Positions 1 through 10,435 of a stretch of DNA of 64,000 nucleotides are shown here, piece after piece. Position 1 is the first letter of the stretch, and the number at the start of each line of letters is the position of its first letter. The stretch spans positions 558,001 through 622,000 of the forward strand of contig JANFAH010000028.1 in assembly GCA_024663395.1 (NCBI GenBank), in the 5' to 3' direction. The DNA is from Pisolithus tinctorius (taxonomy: Eukaryota; Basidiomycota; Agaricomycetes; Boletales; Pisolithaceae). The translations under genes were made by a program, and so were the position numbers. The notes beneath the pieces were generated by a model, which worked only from the letters and a program-made list of their open reading frames with translations, was not told the DNA's origin and did no database searches.

Positions 1-1
1 C

Positions 2-520
2 AAGGAAGCACAGGAGTTGATGAAACAAAGATCAAAAGGGACATACACAGAGTTTGCCATAGGAGATAAGGTTTGGTTGGATGCTTCTGACCTAAAAAGG
101 GATGTCCCGTCAAGAAAGCTTGTGCCCCAATGTCATGGTCCATTTGTAATTTCCGAACGGATCAGCCCGGTTGCATACAAGCTCCAGCTGCCCCCTAGCT
201 GGCAAATACACCCTGTGTTCCACACATCCAAACTCACCCCTTTCATCGAGATGCATGAATATGGCCTGGAACAACCCCTGCCTCCACCAGAACTGGTAGG
301 AGACAAGAACAAATGGGAGATTGAGGCTATACTTAAACACAAATGTGTGCATAAAGTCAAGTCATTGTCAAAAGAGCCCAGTGCAACCCCACAGCAAAAA
401 TACCTCTATCTTGTCAAATGGCTCAGTTACCCACACTCCCAGAACAGTTGGGAGAGTGAGGAAAACCTTATAAATGCCCCAGAGGTTCTTGGGGAGTACA
501 AGCATGTTCACAACCTCTGA
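2..520 (+). CDS. TE-A pol C-terminus: integrase tail with chromodomain (partial)
   Basis: The frame is open from the left edge. The first 90 residues are the SH3-like integrase tail, with FAIGDKVWLDASDL followed by a conserved block VAYKLQLPP..HPVFHTSKL. A chromodomain follows, from WEIEAIL near residue 100 to YLVKWLSYP and SWESEENL near residues 135-155. Chromodomains on Ty3 integrases are known to bind modified histone H3 and direct integration to heterochromatin. The stop at 518-520 is five bases before the next start codon in a different frame, an arrangement that could allow termination-reinitiation. The catalytic core lies left of the window, so activity cannot be judged. Confidence 0.93.
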   Translation, partial: KEAQELMKQRSKGTYTEFAIGDKVWLDASDLKRDVPSRKLVPQCHGPFVISERISPVAYKLQLPPSWQIHPVFHTSKLTPFIEMHEYGLEQPLPPPELVGDKNKWEIEAILKHKCVHKVKSLSKEPSATPQQKYLYLVKWLSYPHSQNSWESEENLINAPEVLGEYKHVHNL

Positions 521-525
521 CTGCT

Positions 526-1929
526 ATGTCCTACACCCCCAACACCGAAAATCCCAGCTCTGACTACTTCAACAATGACTTCCATGCCGACATTGACAAA
601 CCCTATGATCCCTCTCGCCCCTACTTTGATCACTATGCCAGTACCCCTCCTCACCTCTCAGAACCACCAGTACGCCCCTGTGGAGCACTACACTCCCCAT
701 CCCCCACGGTATCCTCCCACTCCGCACATGGCAGCATGTACCAACCCCTTCATGACTCTGTCACCTCCACCATGTGCCCATACCCATACCCGGTCATCCA
801 CTCAGTCCCCGCTTCACAAAGAGCTTGCAAGGATGCCCACAAGGGAAAGTCCAGGGCTCACTCGGGACCATCTGAGCCTCGCTATGATGCCTCTTTCAGA
901 TCATGCAACACCCCTCCCCTCTCCCAAGCTGGTTATAAGTCACCATCCCCAGTCCCTTGTGCTGGCCCATCTGCTCCAGCACCATCCATCACAGCGGACG
1001 ACCTCTCAGCCCCTGCAGCCACACCCACAGCCCCTGCCACCTCAACCAACAGGTTGGCTCCTGAGGCAAGCCTCTTCCTCGGTTATGTGCGGCTGCTTAA
1101 CGACTTTGAGCACTGGGAATCACATGGCTGGAGAGCAGGAGAACACCATGAGCATCTATGGATGCTGTCTACAATCTTCAGAAGCTCAGAAGTAATCAGT
1201 AAATGCATGTACGACCAGGTCAGAACCACCAAAGGAAGCTTCGAGGCACATACCTATGAAGTGATCAACCGCTCCAGCTCCTCTGTCCTCCAGGAAGCCT
1301 TGAAGACCCAAGAGGCCATCGTCAAAATCATCCACAAAGACTATGGCCCATCCCTTATATCCTCCTTCCATTCCTTTCTCAATGGACTCCCTGTCGACAT
1401 CATGGTCCATGGGCTCTTCCCTCCAACAGGTCAAGCAACATCTAGAGGATCGAGCCTACCTAAGGTCCCTGACCGAAAGGAAGTATGGGAGGTCAAGGAC
1501 AGAGAAGCCAGTGGCGGAGGGCCATCACAACATGGACCTGGAGGAGGTGGAGAAGCTGACAGAAATGTCAAACAGAGGTGTCGCGATTGCTGGGAGAAGA
1601 TTATACCAGGCCAGGGTCGAGAGCACATCCAGGCTGTCGCAGACATGCTCACATCCGTCCCCTTCAACAGGACCCCTTGTGACTGGCTCAACTTTTTTGC
1701 TCAGGCCCAAGGAGATTCCACTGGAAGGGCCCTCTTCTACACTTTTCAGGCATCAAGAGCTCTTCCAGCTACTCCCTTCATCCCAGTTCCTATCACTGCC
1801 CTCAGCAAGAGAGAACTTGGTGGGCTCATTCCCATCGATTGGGAGCATCCCCTCCACCAGTTTGCCTGTTATCGATGTTCATGCCTTGGACATTGGTCGG
1901 TTGACTGCCCAACTCGAGGTCACAACTAA
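526..1929 (+). CDS. TE-A second ORF: gag-like protein with C-terminal zinc knuckle
   Basis: This 467-residue ORF starts five bases after the chromodomain stop. The N-terminal third (residues 1-190) is rich in Pro, Ser and Thr and looks disordered. Residues 195-290 are helical and charged. The last residues contain CYRCSCLGHWSVDC, an exact CX2CX4HX4C zinc knuckle as in Gag nucleocapsids. A nucleic-acid-binding, gag-like role is likely, but Gag normally lies upstream of pol. From about 1430 to 1620 the neighbouring frame (part of 1343-1993) gives a more natural helical, charged sequence, while this frame gives Gly/Pro-rich sequence. Two compensating frameshifts are therefore possible. The family is not otherwise recognised. 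Confidence 0.75.
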   Translation: MSYTPNTENPSSDYFNNDFHADIDKPYDPSRPYFDHYASTPPHLSEPPVRPCGALHSPSPTVSSHSAHGSMYQPLHDSVTSTMCPYPYPVIHSVPASQRACKDAHKGKSRAHSGPSEPRYDASFRSCNTPPLSQAGYKSPSPVPCAGPSAPAPSITADDLSAPAATPTAPATSTNRLAPEASLFLGYVRLLNDFEHWESHGWRAGEHHEHLWMLSTIFRSSEVISKCMYDQVRTTKGSFEAHTYEVINRSSSSVLQEALKTQEAIVKIIHKDYGPSLISSFHSFLNGLPVDIMVHGLFPPTGQATSRGSSLPKVPDRKEVWEVKDREASGGGPSQHGPGGGGEADRNVKQRCRDCWEKIIPGQGREHIQAVADMLTSVPFNRTPCDWLNFFAQAQGDSTGRALFYTFQASRALPATPFIPVPITALSKRELGGLIPIDWEHPLHQFACYRCSCLGHWSVDCPTRGHN

Positions 1930-2004
1930 CTCGGAAATCCGATCAAGGGTCCAACAAGGCCTCTACCCACCTTCAGAGGACCTCAGGCCTTGAGGGGGGG
2001 GTGA

Positions 2005-2691
2005 TGTTACGCTGTGCTCACATTCTTTCCTCTTGCAGACATTTTACGTAGTTGCTCACATGCCTTCCCATCTCTAGAGGCATTCTGATCTCTCGCTAGC
2101 CGGCTAAGGCTTGCATTCCATATGTTTCCCCTTTTCTGTTTCCTTTTATGGTAGACTCCTGTCTACCCCATGTTGCACTATAACCAGACACTGCGTCCGT
2201 CTCCCCTTCTTTCCATGATCTGCTGGTGGCCCTGATCCACGCAGTCACCCCGGTTACCCCAGTGTGTATGTTTACCCCTGTATATGTCATATATGCAGTT
2301 AGTCCCTCTCCCTTTGTTTACCCCGTTCACCCTTGCACCCACAGACATGGTTGAACATGTGCCCTGCATAGCAGTGACTCACTTCGACTGTGTCTTGCCT
2401 TAACAAGGTGGGAGTAGATGGTTTAAACATTTTTGAATGTTTGTTCTGCAGGTACTCTACATATGTATATAAACCCGCATGTACTGTACCTGTCCTCCAT
2501 TCAAAATCTACTTTGCAACCACCCTTAGCTCTGTCCGCTGTACCAACAAGGACTCAGCAGTATGACTTTGGTTGGCCAAGACTAGTGTCCCACTGCTAGT
2601 GAAGTTAAATTACACATCACTGCTTGCGCAGTCATGTGCTTGTGCTACATCGCACTCAATTCATGATGTGATACGAGTTGTCAGCATAACA
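2005..2691 (+). repeat. TE-A 3' LTR
   Basis: It starts TGTTACGC just after a G-rich purine tract and ends GCATAACA, giving the terminal inverted pair TGTTA/TAACA. It is 687 bp long. TATATAAA at 2466-2473 is a plausible promoter box. The right border is fixed because TE-B integrase sequence resumes at 2692. Confidence 0.85.
2466..2473 (+). promoter_or_regulatory. TATA box in TE-A LTR
   Basis: TATATAAA lies about two thirds into the LTR, the usual position at the end of U3. Confidence 0.55.
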
Positions 2692-2946
2692 ATCCCGAAC
2701 TGGACTCAACCACCACCCCCACCAGTCGAAGTTGATGGTGACCTAGAGTTCGAGGTAGCAGAAATCCTCAACTCTAAGGTCGACTGGCATCACCAGTGTT
2801 GGCTTCAATACTTAGTCCGGTGGACCGGCTATGAGGGGACCAATGAAGAGACCACTTGGGTACTTGCTACAGAGCTTGACAATGCTACTGAACTCATCCA
2901 GGAGTTTCATTCTCGCTACCCTAATAAACCTGGCCCCTTCCAATGA
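2692..2946 (+). pseudogene. TE-B integrase C-terminus with chromodomain (truncated)
   Basis: It reads PNWTQPPPPPVEVDGDLEFEVAEIL, split here as a Pro-rich linker and the chromodomain start, then WLQYLVRWTGYEG and ETTWVLATELDNATELI. This is nearly identical to the tail of TE-F pol. The 5' end is cut at the TE-A border. The longest frame through the border begins inside the TE-A LTR and has no coding meaning there. Confidence 0.9.
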
Positions 2947-3130
2947 GGACTGGCTTTGACCAGCCTCAGTTCTCTGTTCTGTTCTCTATCAGTATATAGT
3001 TCCTTTTGATCTCTTACTTACCTTGTTTTCCTCTTTCCTTGATCTTGCTACTTACTACATAACACCAAGACTGGACACCAGACACATAACATTGGCAGAA
3101 GAAAGAACTACAAGACTGCTATGCTATGGA

Positions 3131-4219
3131 CTACTTGGCCTCAGCCATGGTTTCATCCTCTCCTCTGGACTCCTCCTCTTTGTCCTTGCCATGGGTTTTC
3201 AACCATTTGGCCTCCTCATGCAACTTGTCAGAGTTGAACTCAGATGAGTCCAAGTCTGGGGGTGTGACCAACATCCCATATCCATAGGACTTGTTGAGTA
3301 ACGACTTGAGAGTGTTGGTGATCTGGCCTGAGTTCTCGACCATGGTTTCATGAAGTTTGAACAGGCTGGCCAGGTTGTTGGCAATCAGCCCCACCATGTT
3401 GATAAGGCACTCAAGCTTGTCTTCCAAGCCTGAGTACCTTTCTGTGCTGGCCTCCCTCTGCCTGCTTCTGCTAGTATTGGGCTCATCAAGGTCCAGGACC
3501 TTGGTCAGCCTTGCACTCGTCTTCACCTGCTTCTGTTTGCTGGGCCCAGCCTCGGTGTTCTCCTTGTCAATTTTCCTCTGTTTCCCTTTGTCCAATCTCC
3601 CAATGGCCTTGGGACCAGCTTTGGTGTCTTTCCCATCCCTGGGCCAGCAACACTTGCCTTTTGATAGGTTGCAGCACACACATGCCATGCGCTTCTTGTT
3701 ACTGTCTATGACAAACTTGCAGATGACTTGAGCCCAGGCACAACAAGTACAACTAAAGAGGAGGTTAGAAGAAATAAACATGCACAAAGGTAGAAGTGAT
3801 ACTCACCTGCAGTCCATCACCACCTTTTTCACCTCACCCCCAGCCTCACTGCCTTTTCCAGCCTCAGCCTTATGCTTTCATTCAGCCTCCTTCTCTTCCT
3901 CAGCCCAGTGCCTCTCCTCTTCCTTGCATACCCTTTGCTCCTTGGCCTCCTGTGCTATCCTCTCAGCCCTTTCCCTCTCTGCCTTCTTGGCTTTGGCTTG
4001 CTCTCTTGCCACCCTCTTGGCCTCAAGCCAAGCCTGTTCCTCCCACAGGGCTTGCTCAGCTGCCTTGTGCCACTTCCTCTCTTTGGCCTTGGCCCTCATT
4101 GTCTCTTCTTCATCATTGGTATCATATTTGATGGCATCTTCCAACACCTGGGTCCAGTTGATCATGACCTGGCCTTCACTGGTGTCGTCAGTCATGGTGA
4201 TCGGTCTCAAGGCGGACAT
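3131..4219 (-). pseudogene. TE-B antisense accessory gene, Zn2Cys6-like
   Basis: The gene is convergent to pol, between the chromodomain and the 3' LTR. Exon 1 starts at the ATG at 4219 (MSALRPITM) and encodes an acidic segment and a Lys/Glu/Ala-rich coiled coil. An in-frame stop at 3878-3880 interrupts it. The intron is 3753-3806 (GTGAGT..TTTAG). Exon 2 begins at the cysteine cluster CTCCAWAQVIC, 12 residues, CVCCNLSKGKC, which is CX2CX6CX12CX2CX6C. It stays open to 3131 and includes a conserved block beginning VGLIANNLASLFKL. Function is unknown; the cluster fits a DNA- or RNA-binding fold. The single stop suggests a recent or mild loss. Confidence 0.75.
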
Positions 4220-4338
4220 GATGGTTAAGATACAAAGGAGAGATGCAAAAGGCTTAGTGGGCCACAAGTACATTTTTTCAAACTCAGCCTGCCACTCTTG
4301 CAGGGGTCTCATGGGTTCGACCCCTAAGAGGGGGATAC

Positions 4339-4861
4339 TGTCATAGCTGTGTCTCAACCCTGGCTGGACTCAGCCTTGTAACCATTCAGTCTGGCCTTGG
4401 CCTTGCCTGTCCTCTATCCCCAGATGTCCTAGTGCAGTAGACACTGCTTTGCAGTGTCTGTCACTTCAGTTAAGTCCTGCCTGGTCCTGTCCCCAGTCCA
4501 CCTGTCCTGGTCTCCATCATTTTAGTCATACATTACTAATACTTGTCTTACCAATCTTCTTAGCAATCCTTGCAAGACTGGCATTACTGGTCTCCATACT
4601 ATAGTTATTTCTAGTATATAAACTCATAGATACTTGGCCTGTACCTCCCAGTCTGAAATCAACAAAGTTAACCCTGATAACCCTGTCTTGGCCTCAGACT
4701 CAGACTGAGGCCCACACAAGGGAATAGCACTGTATTCTCAGTCGCTAAGTCCAAACAGTCCAACCTCTGTATCCTCGTCTTCCCCTTTGATCCTGACCCC
4801 TTGGCCTTGCACCAGCTTTGGTCTCCAATCTGGCCTCAACCCAGACATCACAAACTTAACA
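4339..4861 (+). repeat. TE-B 3' LTR
   Basis: It runs from TGTCATAG to CTTAACA, 523 bp. It aligns end to end with the TE-F LTRs (508 and 525 bp) and differs from them mainly by CpG loss. TATATAAA is at 4615-4622. Confidence 0.88.
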
Positions 4862-4879
4862 GACTATTTGAATGCATGA

Positions 4880-5872
4880 TGTAGGGAGACATATACTCCC
4901 TGAGGCTGGAACAGGAGTCTGTTACTAAATTCTGCTGGACTCCACAACAACCCCTATTGCTCTAGGCCTTCAGACACCTTTGGAATTCCTCCCACTTGTC
5001 ACCTTTGGAATTTCTCCTGACCTTCAGCATGTCACCCAGCCATCAATGAGCTGGTCCAGAAATTCTGCATTCACCCAGGAACATCCAGAGTTCAGTAGCC
5101 AAACCACCCCCAGCCATGTCACCACTCACCCATGACAGTCACCCTTACAAAAAACTCTGGTTTCCCCTGTTGCCCTAAATTCTGCAAGCTGAACTTCATG
5201 CCAGTATGCTATGCTCTGCCCTCCTGTGCCACTCAGCTCCACCTCTCACTTGTATGCATAACCTCATTCTGTTGGAAGATACCCCTTACCATTGTCCTGT
5301 TTTTTACTCTTGTCTACTACCCACCAGACTATTTCACGTGCATCTGTAACTCACTGACATCTGACATCCTTTCCTTTATTTTCCAGTCTTTTAGTTTTTC
5401 CACTCCACCTTACTCCCACTTGTACCTACTTTCCCTATACTATATAATTCTGCCATGATGTTGGAAATATACCACCCACCTTTGGAGTTGCTATCTGTGT
5501 GTGTTCTGCAAGTTCAAGAGTTTCCAGAGTCTAAGTGTGTATATAGAGTCCACAGCATCTTCAGTGTCCCCAGTGGTCTTCATGTCTCCTGTGTCCTCCA
5601 GTCCTGCACACCTTATCCCATATCCCTTTCACTTCAAATTCACTCTTCTTGACACATAGCAGCCTCTCAGAATTTCGTATACCCATCTCACTGTTCCTCA
5701 TGTGTTTACATCTGTCTGGAATTAAATTCCATGGCTCTCACTCGAATTCCCCCACCACCTTCTAGTTCCTTTCTTGACTTCTCCTTCCATGCAGCACCCC
5801 TTGGGATGATCCTAGGGAATTCTCCCTTCACCCTTCCTCTAGTCACATGCTTCCCAGAAGTCATGTCCCACA
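4880..5872 (+). repeat. TE-C 5' LTR
   Basis: It runs from TGTAGGGAG to GTCCCACA, 993 bp. Its ends form the inverted pair TGTAGGGA/TCCCACA. It aligns with the LTRs at 59593-60594 and 61517-62459, which are on the opposite strand. A TATATAG motif at 5540-5546 is a possible TATA box. Confidence 0.85.
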
Positions 5873-5897
5873 ACATTTTGGAGCCCACTGTGAGGGG
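5873..5897 (+). other. TE-C primer-binding region
   Basis: The bases ACATTTTGGAGCCCACTGTG directly follow the 5' LTR. TGGAGCCCACTG begins with TGG, as expected for the complement of a tRNA 3'-CCA end. I cannot name the tRNA. Confidence 0.5.
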
Positions 5898-6098
5898 TCT
5901 GTAGATCTGGAAAGGAGATCCTTATGACCCACTCATCAAAGAACTGAACTCAAAGAGCTCCTAGAGCCCTTCCACAGACTATCTCTTTCCTCATCAGAAA
6001 TCTTAATTCTGGTAGCTGATCCTAGAGATATTTCAGAGCCACACTCATCAGACTCAGATCTCAGTTTAGATGAGATCTTTTGGAGCCCAGAGTCCCCA

Positions 6099-6677
6099 GT
6101 GTTTTACCCAGCATTTCCAGGAGGCTTCAACTTTGATGAACCATTTGATCCCACCACTGAACATCAAGAACTTTCACCTCTTTTGGAACTAACTCCTTCA
6201 TCGCCCTTGACATCCAGTGATTCAGAACTAGCCACTGAACAACTTCTCCTTCCTTCCTACTCCCTAATTGCAAATTCCACTATCACCCTTTCTACTCAAA
6301 TACCTGTACAGAATACTCTTGCCTCAACTCTCTTGAATTCCACTCCTATCCCTCCCTGAATTCCGATCCAGACCCCCACACCACCTCACATAATGTCTGG
6401 AGCAAAAGATATGCTGCTCAGGGGTTCCAAAAAAGCCCTGAAGTTTTCTGGGTGTACTGAAGATATCACCTGTTACCTCAAAGATGTTGAACAACTCTGT
6501 CTCGACACTGGTCTCATTTCTGGAAAAGATAAGATCCACTGGGTCATTCATTATGCTGACCACAATGAGGCAGAATTTTGGCTACTCTCCAGCATCCTTC
6601 ATGATTTCCCTGATGGAGAACAGTCTCTAGAAATTCATGACCCTAATTCCAGGAAACAAGTTTTAATCCTGACCTGA
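6099..6677 (+). pseudogene. TE-C gag (degraded)
   Basis: Two stretches in one frame are separated by a single TGA at 6357-6359, probably a decayed CGA. The first is acidic and Ser/Thr-rich (FDEPFDPTTEHQELSPLLEL). The second (from MSGAKDML at 6393) matches the helical capsid-like region of Agaricomycete Ty3 Gag: KALKFSGCTEDITCYLKDVE followed by KIHWVIHYADHNEAEFW. No zinc knuckle is visible, so the distal part of gag is lost or unrecognisable before pol begins near 6680. Confidence 0.75.
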
Positions 6678-6679
6678 CC

Positions 6680-6874
6680 TTGCAACAGACTCCAACCACT
6701 TCCACATTTTGTAAATTCCAAAGACAAAGAAGACTTCTTCATGCAAAAGCAAATGCATTGCCACATGAATCCACCCAAACAGGGTTTTTAATATTGGTCG
6801 AGGACTTGTATGATCTGCAAGGAGACCAGGACTGCACTTTCTCCATGTGTTCACTTTATGTTTCTGACCCACTG
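6680..6874 (+). pseudogene. TE-C pol, protease-region fragment before X1
   Basis: It ends in CSLYVSDPL. Removing X1 and one copy of CACTG continues directly into PLYPLKSTTFLPTD at 8687 in the same frame. Short as it is, the exact in-frame join supports it as coding sequence of one gene. Confidence 0.75.
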
Positions 6875-8681
6875 TGAGTCAAAGTGTGGAAAGCTGGTAT
6901 AAACCAAACAAATCCAACATAAAAGACAAATAAGAGCAAGTGGTGGTTTGCCTCTGCAGAACCTGGAGTGCAGAAAAACCTAAAGTGGGGGAAATTTTGA
7001 TGGCAGGTGCTCCTAGCACAAGTTGTTGATGAGTTATGCAGGAGAAGATGAATGAATGCTGACTGAGGAGGGGATGCTGAATGGAGTGAAGGTGTTCAGC
7101 CAATAGTATTCTGGAATACAATGTGCTCCTGGTGCAAGTTGTCGATGAGTCATGCAGGAGTGGAAGAATGACTAAGCAAGAGGTTGCTGACTAAGCATGG
7201 ATGGAGCTCCAGATAATGAATGATGGTAGATAGACTCTTCCAAATGAGCCTCAACTGTTGATGATGAGATATGCTGAGCTGAACTGACTGCTGAGTGACT
7301 TCTGGACTGTTCCTGATTTCTTGTGGATTGCTTGGGGGTAGCTAAGTACATGGGGGTTTATATACTGTGGGGGGAGCACAGCTTGTGACAAACAAGGCAC
7401 AAACACTTGGTAAGTAATGAGTAAGGACTGAGTAATCATGATGAGTAAGCAAGAAATGAAAGGTAAGCAAGCAAAGAGGATTGGTAAGTATTGGCAATAA
7501 ATGAGTCAAGGACAGTCAAAACATCACAGAATGAGTCAAATGGAGTCAGAAACTGAGTAAGCACACTGATATCACATTAGGGGGTGGTGATGCAAGTCAG
7601 ATCTCAGTGGAGACATCTCTAGATCCAAAGATGGCATGACAGATGGATGGTGTTTCCAGATAAGGAAGTATTAATTCCAGAACTGAAGGGCATGAGTCAG
7701 GCATCAAAGGGGCTAGAGCATTGGGGGTCTGTGGGGCAATGGGAGAATATGTGATTGTGTCTCCCACCCTTTCATCCTCTCAGCGAAGTTAACAAAAACT
7801 TCATGAACAGGGCTCTGATGGAGGAGGAGGAGAAGGGGGGACATCTTCTGCTGGATCTTGCAGTAAGAAGGCAAGATGCATGTCATACTCATCATGGATG
7901 TGATCAGGGAGGCTGGAGAACAGTAGATTATACTGCAGCTGTTGCAATGCAGGAAGAATGATGGATGAGACTGGAATAAAGACAGTGCAGGGAGTAGGGA
8001 GGAATGATCCATATGCTTCATCAAGAGGGGAGACTGAAACAACCACATAAGACTGTTCTAACCAAGTGACAGACCTGAGGCAACCAAAGAACATCCTTCT
8101 GGAAGTCATACTGACAAGGAGAACATGCTGACCAAGCTGCATGGGATGAGATGGGGCTGACAATGATGGGATGAACCAGGGGGCTTCAGAATGGAAGGTG
8201 GTGGGAATGCCTGGCAGATATACATAGCCACTGTCTCTGGCAAATGAGACAAGCAAGATGATTGATGAAGAGGCAGCCATGATTGATGGACTTAGCAAAA
8301 TGAGTGTCTGATGGACGGAGTGCTGTAGAAATGTGTAGGGTGTGAGGATCCTCTCCAAATTTGGAAGGCAGAATCACATGGCTGAGCACTTTAAGCGAGT
8401 GTGAGAACAGAGTCAATATCTTTGGAAATGGCAGAGATACAGTGAAAACCAGAATGCCGTACATGGGTGCTAAAAACTTTTAATGCATGCCTAACTTGCT
8501 TCCTCTTTTCTCATTAGCACTGACAACTCATTCTTGTGTGAAGGATGACTGTTAACATCCAACAGTCTTTCTATGCATGAGGCCTTTAGTCTTCATCTGC
8601 ATGCATGGGCATTGTGCACAACTTGTCAATGAGTTAGGCAGAATCAGCTGTAACCATGTCCACAACACCTTTGGTGTGTGA
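6875..8681 (-). mobile_element. Unit X, copy 1 (X1)
   Basis: This 1807-bp insertion in TE-C pol is flanked by the perfect 5-bp repeat CACTG (6870-6874 and 8682-8686). Read on the minus strand it starts TCACACACCAAAGGTG and ends CTTTGACTCA. If canonical TG..CA ends are preferred, the borders move out two bases on each side. It carries the X ORF, then TATATAAA (7352-7359 region, minus strand), then a downstream region, which resembles U3-R-U5 of a long LTR. The X ORF has a frameshift that is also present in X3. Confidence 0.85.
7801..8464 (-). pseudogene. X ORF in X1, frameshifted
   Basis: The N-terminal part (8464 to about 8250, MYGILVFTVSLPF) and the rest (frame of 7801-8358, from about SIMAASSSIILLV to PPPSEPCS) lie in different frames. 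The break is near codon 70, after HFAKSINHG. X3 has the same break. Conserved blocks are YVYLPGIPT, LGQHVLLVSMTSRR, FFGCLRSV and LPDHIHDEY. No known domain is recognised. Confidence 0.7.
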
Positions 8682-8686
8682 CACTG

Positions 8687-9517
8687 CCTTTATACCCTTT
8701 GAAGTCTACCACATTTTTGCCCACAGACACTGCCATAAATTCCACTGTGGCATTTATCTATGATTTACAAGGCAACAGTATGCCCCCTGTCAATCCCTTT
8801 GACACCAGTTCCATTTCTCTGACTGATCCTTTCTTGTTTTTGACTGCTACTACCATTTCTCCACTGACAATCTCTGCCTTATGCTCTACTTATCAGTTTG
8901 ATCCCATTTATCATGTCTTAAAGTACAAACCTGTAGTGAGGAAGGTGAGGCTGGTACCAATGTTGATGCCAGCAGAATTCCAGGTAGAGCATTGGGAGGC
9001 CAAAGACGCACTTGCAAATCTGCCTGTTTTACCTACTCATCCCCCTCTGTTTGTGCCAGGTTCCAGGTTCACTCAGGAAAGAGCTGATGAGCTTGACCTG
9101 GACCTGGCAAGGTTCCTTTGGCCTATGGAATTAGCCCTAGTATGGTGGTTGGTCAGGGAGCAAGAGGATGCCTTTGCTTGGGACACTTCAGAAAGAGGGA
9201 CCTTTGAGAGGACATGTTCCCACCCCTGAAGATACCTACACTAGCCTACAAACCTTGGATCAAGTGGAATATCCCCATTCCTCCTGCTATTTTCTGTGAA
9301 GTCATTAATATCATCAAAGAAAAGATTTCTGTGGGGGTTTATGAACCATCTACTTTGTCCTATCACTCAAAATGGTTCTGCATAGTCAAGAAGGATGGAA
9401 AATCTCTGCACCTCATACATGACTTACAACCTCTAAACACCATTTCTATCCAGGACTCAGCCATTCCCCCCTTCATTGATTTGATCACTGAAGCCTTTGC
9501 ATGCCATTCAGTCTACA
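8687..9517 (+). pseudogene. TE-C pol: protease-RT linker and start of RT
   Basis: Two frames join near 9213. The first has YHVLKYKPVVRKVRLVP, FTQERADELDLDLA and EDAFAWDTSERGTF, which match the pre-RT region of Agaricomycete Ty3 polyproteins. The second starts RT with FPPLKIPTLAYKPWIKWNIP, VKKDGKSLHLIHDLQPLN and AFACHSVY, where TE-D interrupts it. The gene continues at 53466. The frameshift near 9213 is an inactivating change. Confidence 0.82.
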
Positions 9518-10252
9518 TGTCAAGTCCAGGCCTACTCCAACCGACTCTGATGCTAAACAAGGTCTAGAGAATGGTTCAGAAGCAAGTCCAACACAAAGAA
9601 CAGAACTCTGGCTGGTAGAGTGGTGGCAGGAACCAAGTCTGCCAAAGCAAAGGCAGAGTGGAGTGAGGGTGTCGGGTTTAGCTTGTGTGCTACCCCCTTG
9701 CATGATCTCAGCCCTCATATTTCAGAGGGAGAGTACAGACAGAGAGAGTCAGAGGTAACTCTGACAGACAGAGGATGGAGACAGAAGGAGTAGGAACTAA
9801 GTTGATATTCATACTGAGGAGTGGTGGAGTATGATACATGCTTTTATACTACTATGGAGGTACAGTAACCAGAATCAGAACTGACATATGGAGACTTGTA
9901 AAATTTCAAATAAAACTTCCTGGATGACAAATGAAGGGTAGGCAGAGGACATACAAATGGGTAACATAGAACATCCAGAAAAGGAAACAGTCCAGGTGCT
10001 GGACCATGTAGTGTGTGCACTGCAGAGTACCTGACTGTGCACTGTCAGGGAGAAGTCTGAAGGAAGTCACATGACTGCTCAGAGGATGGTCTGCCTGGTC
10101 TGGCAGGAGAGTGACACAAGTCTGACAGCAGTCAGAGTGGAGATGGTTCATAACCAACAGAAGTTGGGCAGAGTTGGTGCAGAGTGAGTGAATGACTGGC
10201 AGATGAGGGTGTAGAGTGAGTAAGGACTTAGAATGAATGCATGGTTATGACA
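9518..10252 (-). repeat. TE-D 3' LTR
   Basis: On the plus strand it runs from TGTCAAGTCC to GGTTATGACA, 735 bp. It aligns along its whole length with the 5' LTR at 52732-53465. I estimate about 5% differences in the first 215 bases, most of them transitions, several as CA in one copy against TG in the other. Confidence 0.88.
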
Positions 10253-10275
10253 GTGCCCCCCCCCTGAAGGCCACA
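10253..10275 (-). other. TE-D polypurine tract
   Basis: Read on the minus strand it is GGCCTTCAGG followed by a run of G and GCAC directly before the LTR. This fits the plus-strand primer site of a retrotransposon. Confidence 0.65.
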
Positions 10276-10435
10276 TGTATGGGATGAGATCAACATGAGC
10301 ATGAGTTGATCATTTGAAATTACTTTGATGCCTTGAGGATAATGGCTTTAGCTGCAGCAGAGCTCCATTGGAGTTTGAAGTACTGCTTAAAACATGTGTT
10401 TTGGACATAGAGCCCCCATACCTTCTTCCCTCATC

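Larger units (their letters stand above)
1..2691 (+). mobile_element. TE-A: Ty3/gypsy chromovirus, 3' part (extends left of window)
   Basis: The visible order is integrase C-terminus with chromodomain, a second zinc-knuckle ORF, a purine tract (about 1991-2001, seven to eight G) and a 3' LTR ending at 2691. The sequence directly after it resumes the chromodomain codons of another Ty3 family (TE-B), so TE-A inserted into TE-B. The expected target duplication is a 5-mer starting ATCCC at 2692; its partner lies outside the window. TE-A is unlike the other Ty3 families here because its extra gene is on the same strand as pol. Confidence 0.9.
2692..4861 (+). mobile_element. TE-B: 3' remnant of a Ty3/gypsy element (TE-F family)
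   Basis: It holds the last 83 or so codons of a chromodomain integrase, an antisense accessory gene, a purine tract (CTAAGAGGGGGATAC, 4324-4338) and a 3' LTR. It is collinear with the complete TE-F copy at 23902-29247. Its 5' part was displaced by TE-A. Almost all CpG dinucleotides of TE-F are TpG or CpA here, so it is an old copy. The base run GACTA at 4862-4866 would be its right target duplication. Confidence 0.9.

Noticed and set aside
9518..10252. Two independent solo LTRs at 9518-10252 and 52732-53465
   Set aside because: A purine tract, collinear Ty3 genes between them, similar flanks and the in-frame join of TE-C RT show they are the two LTRs of TE-D.
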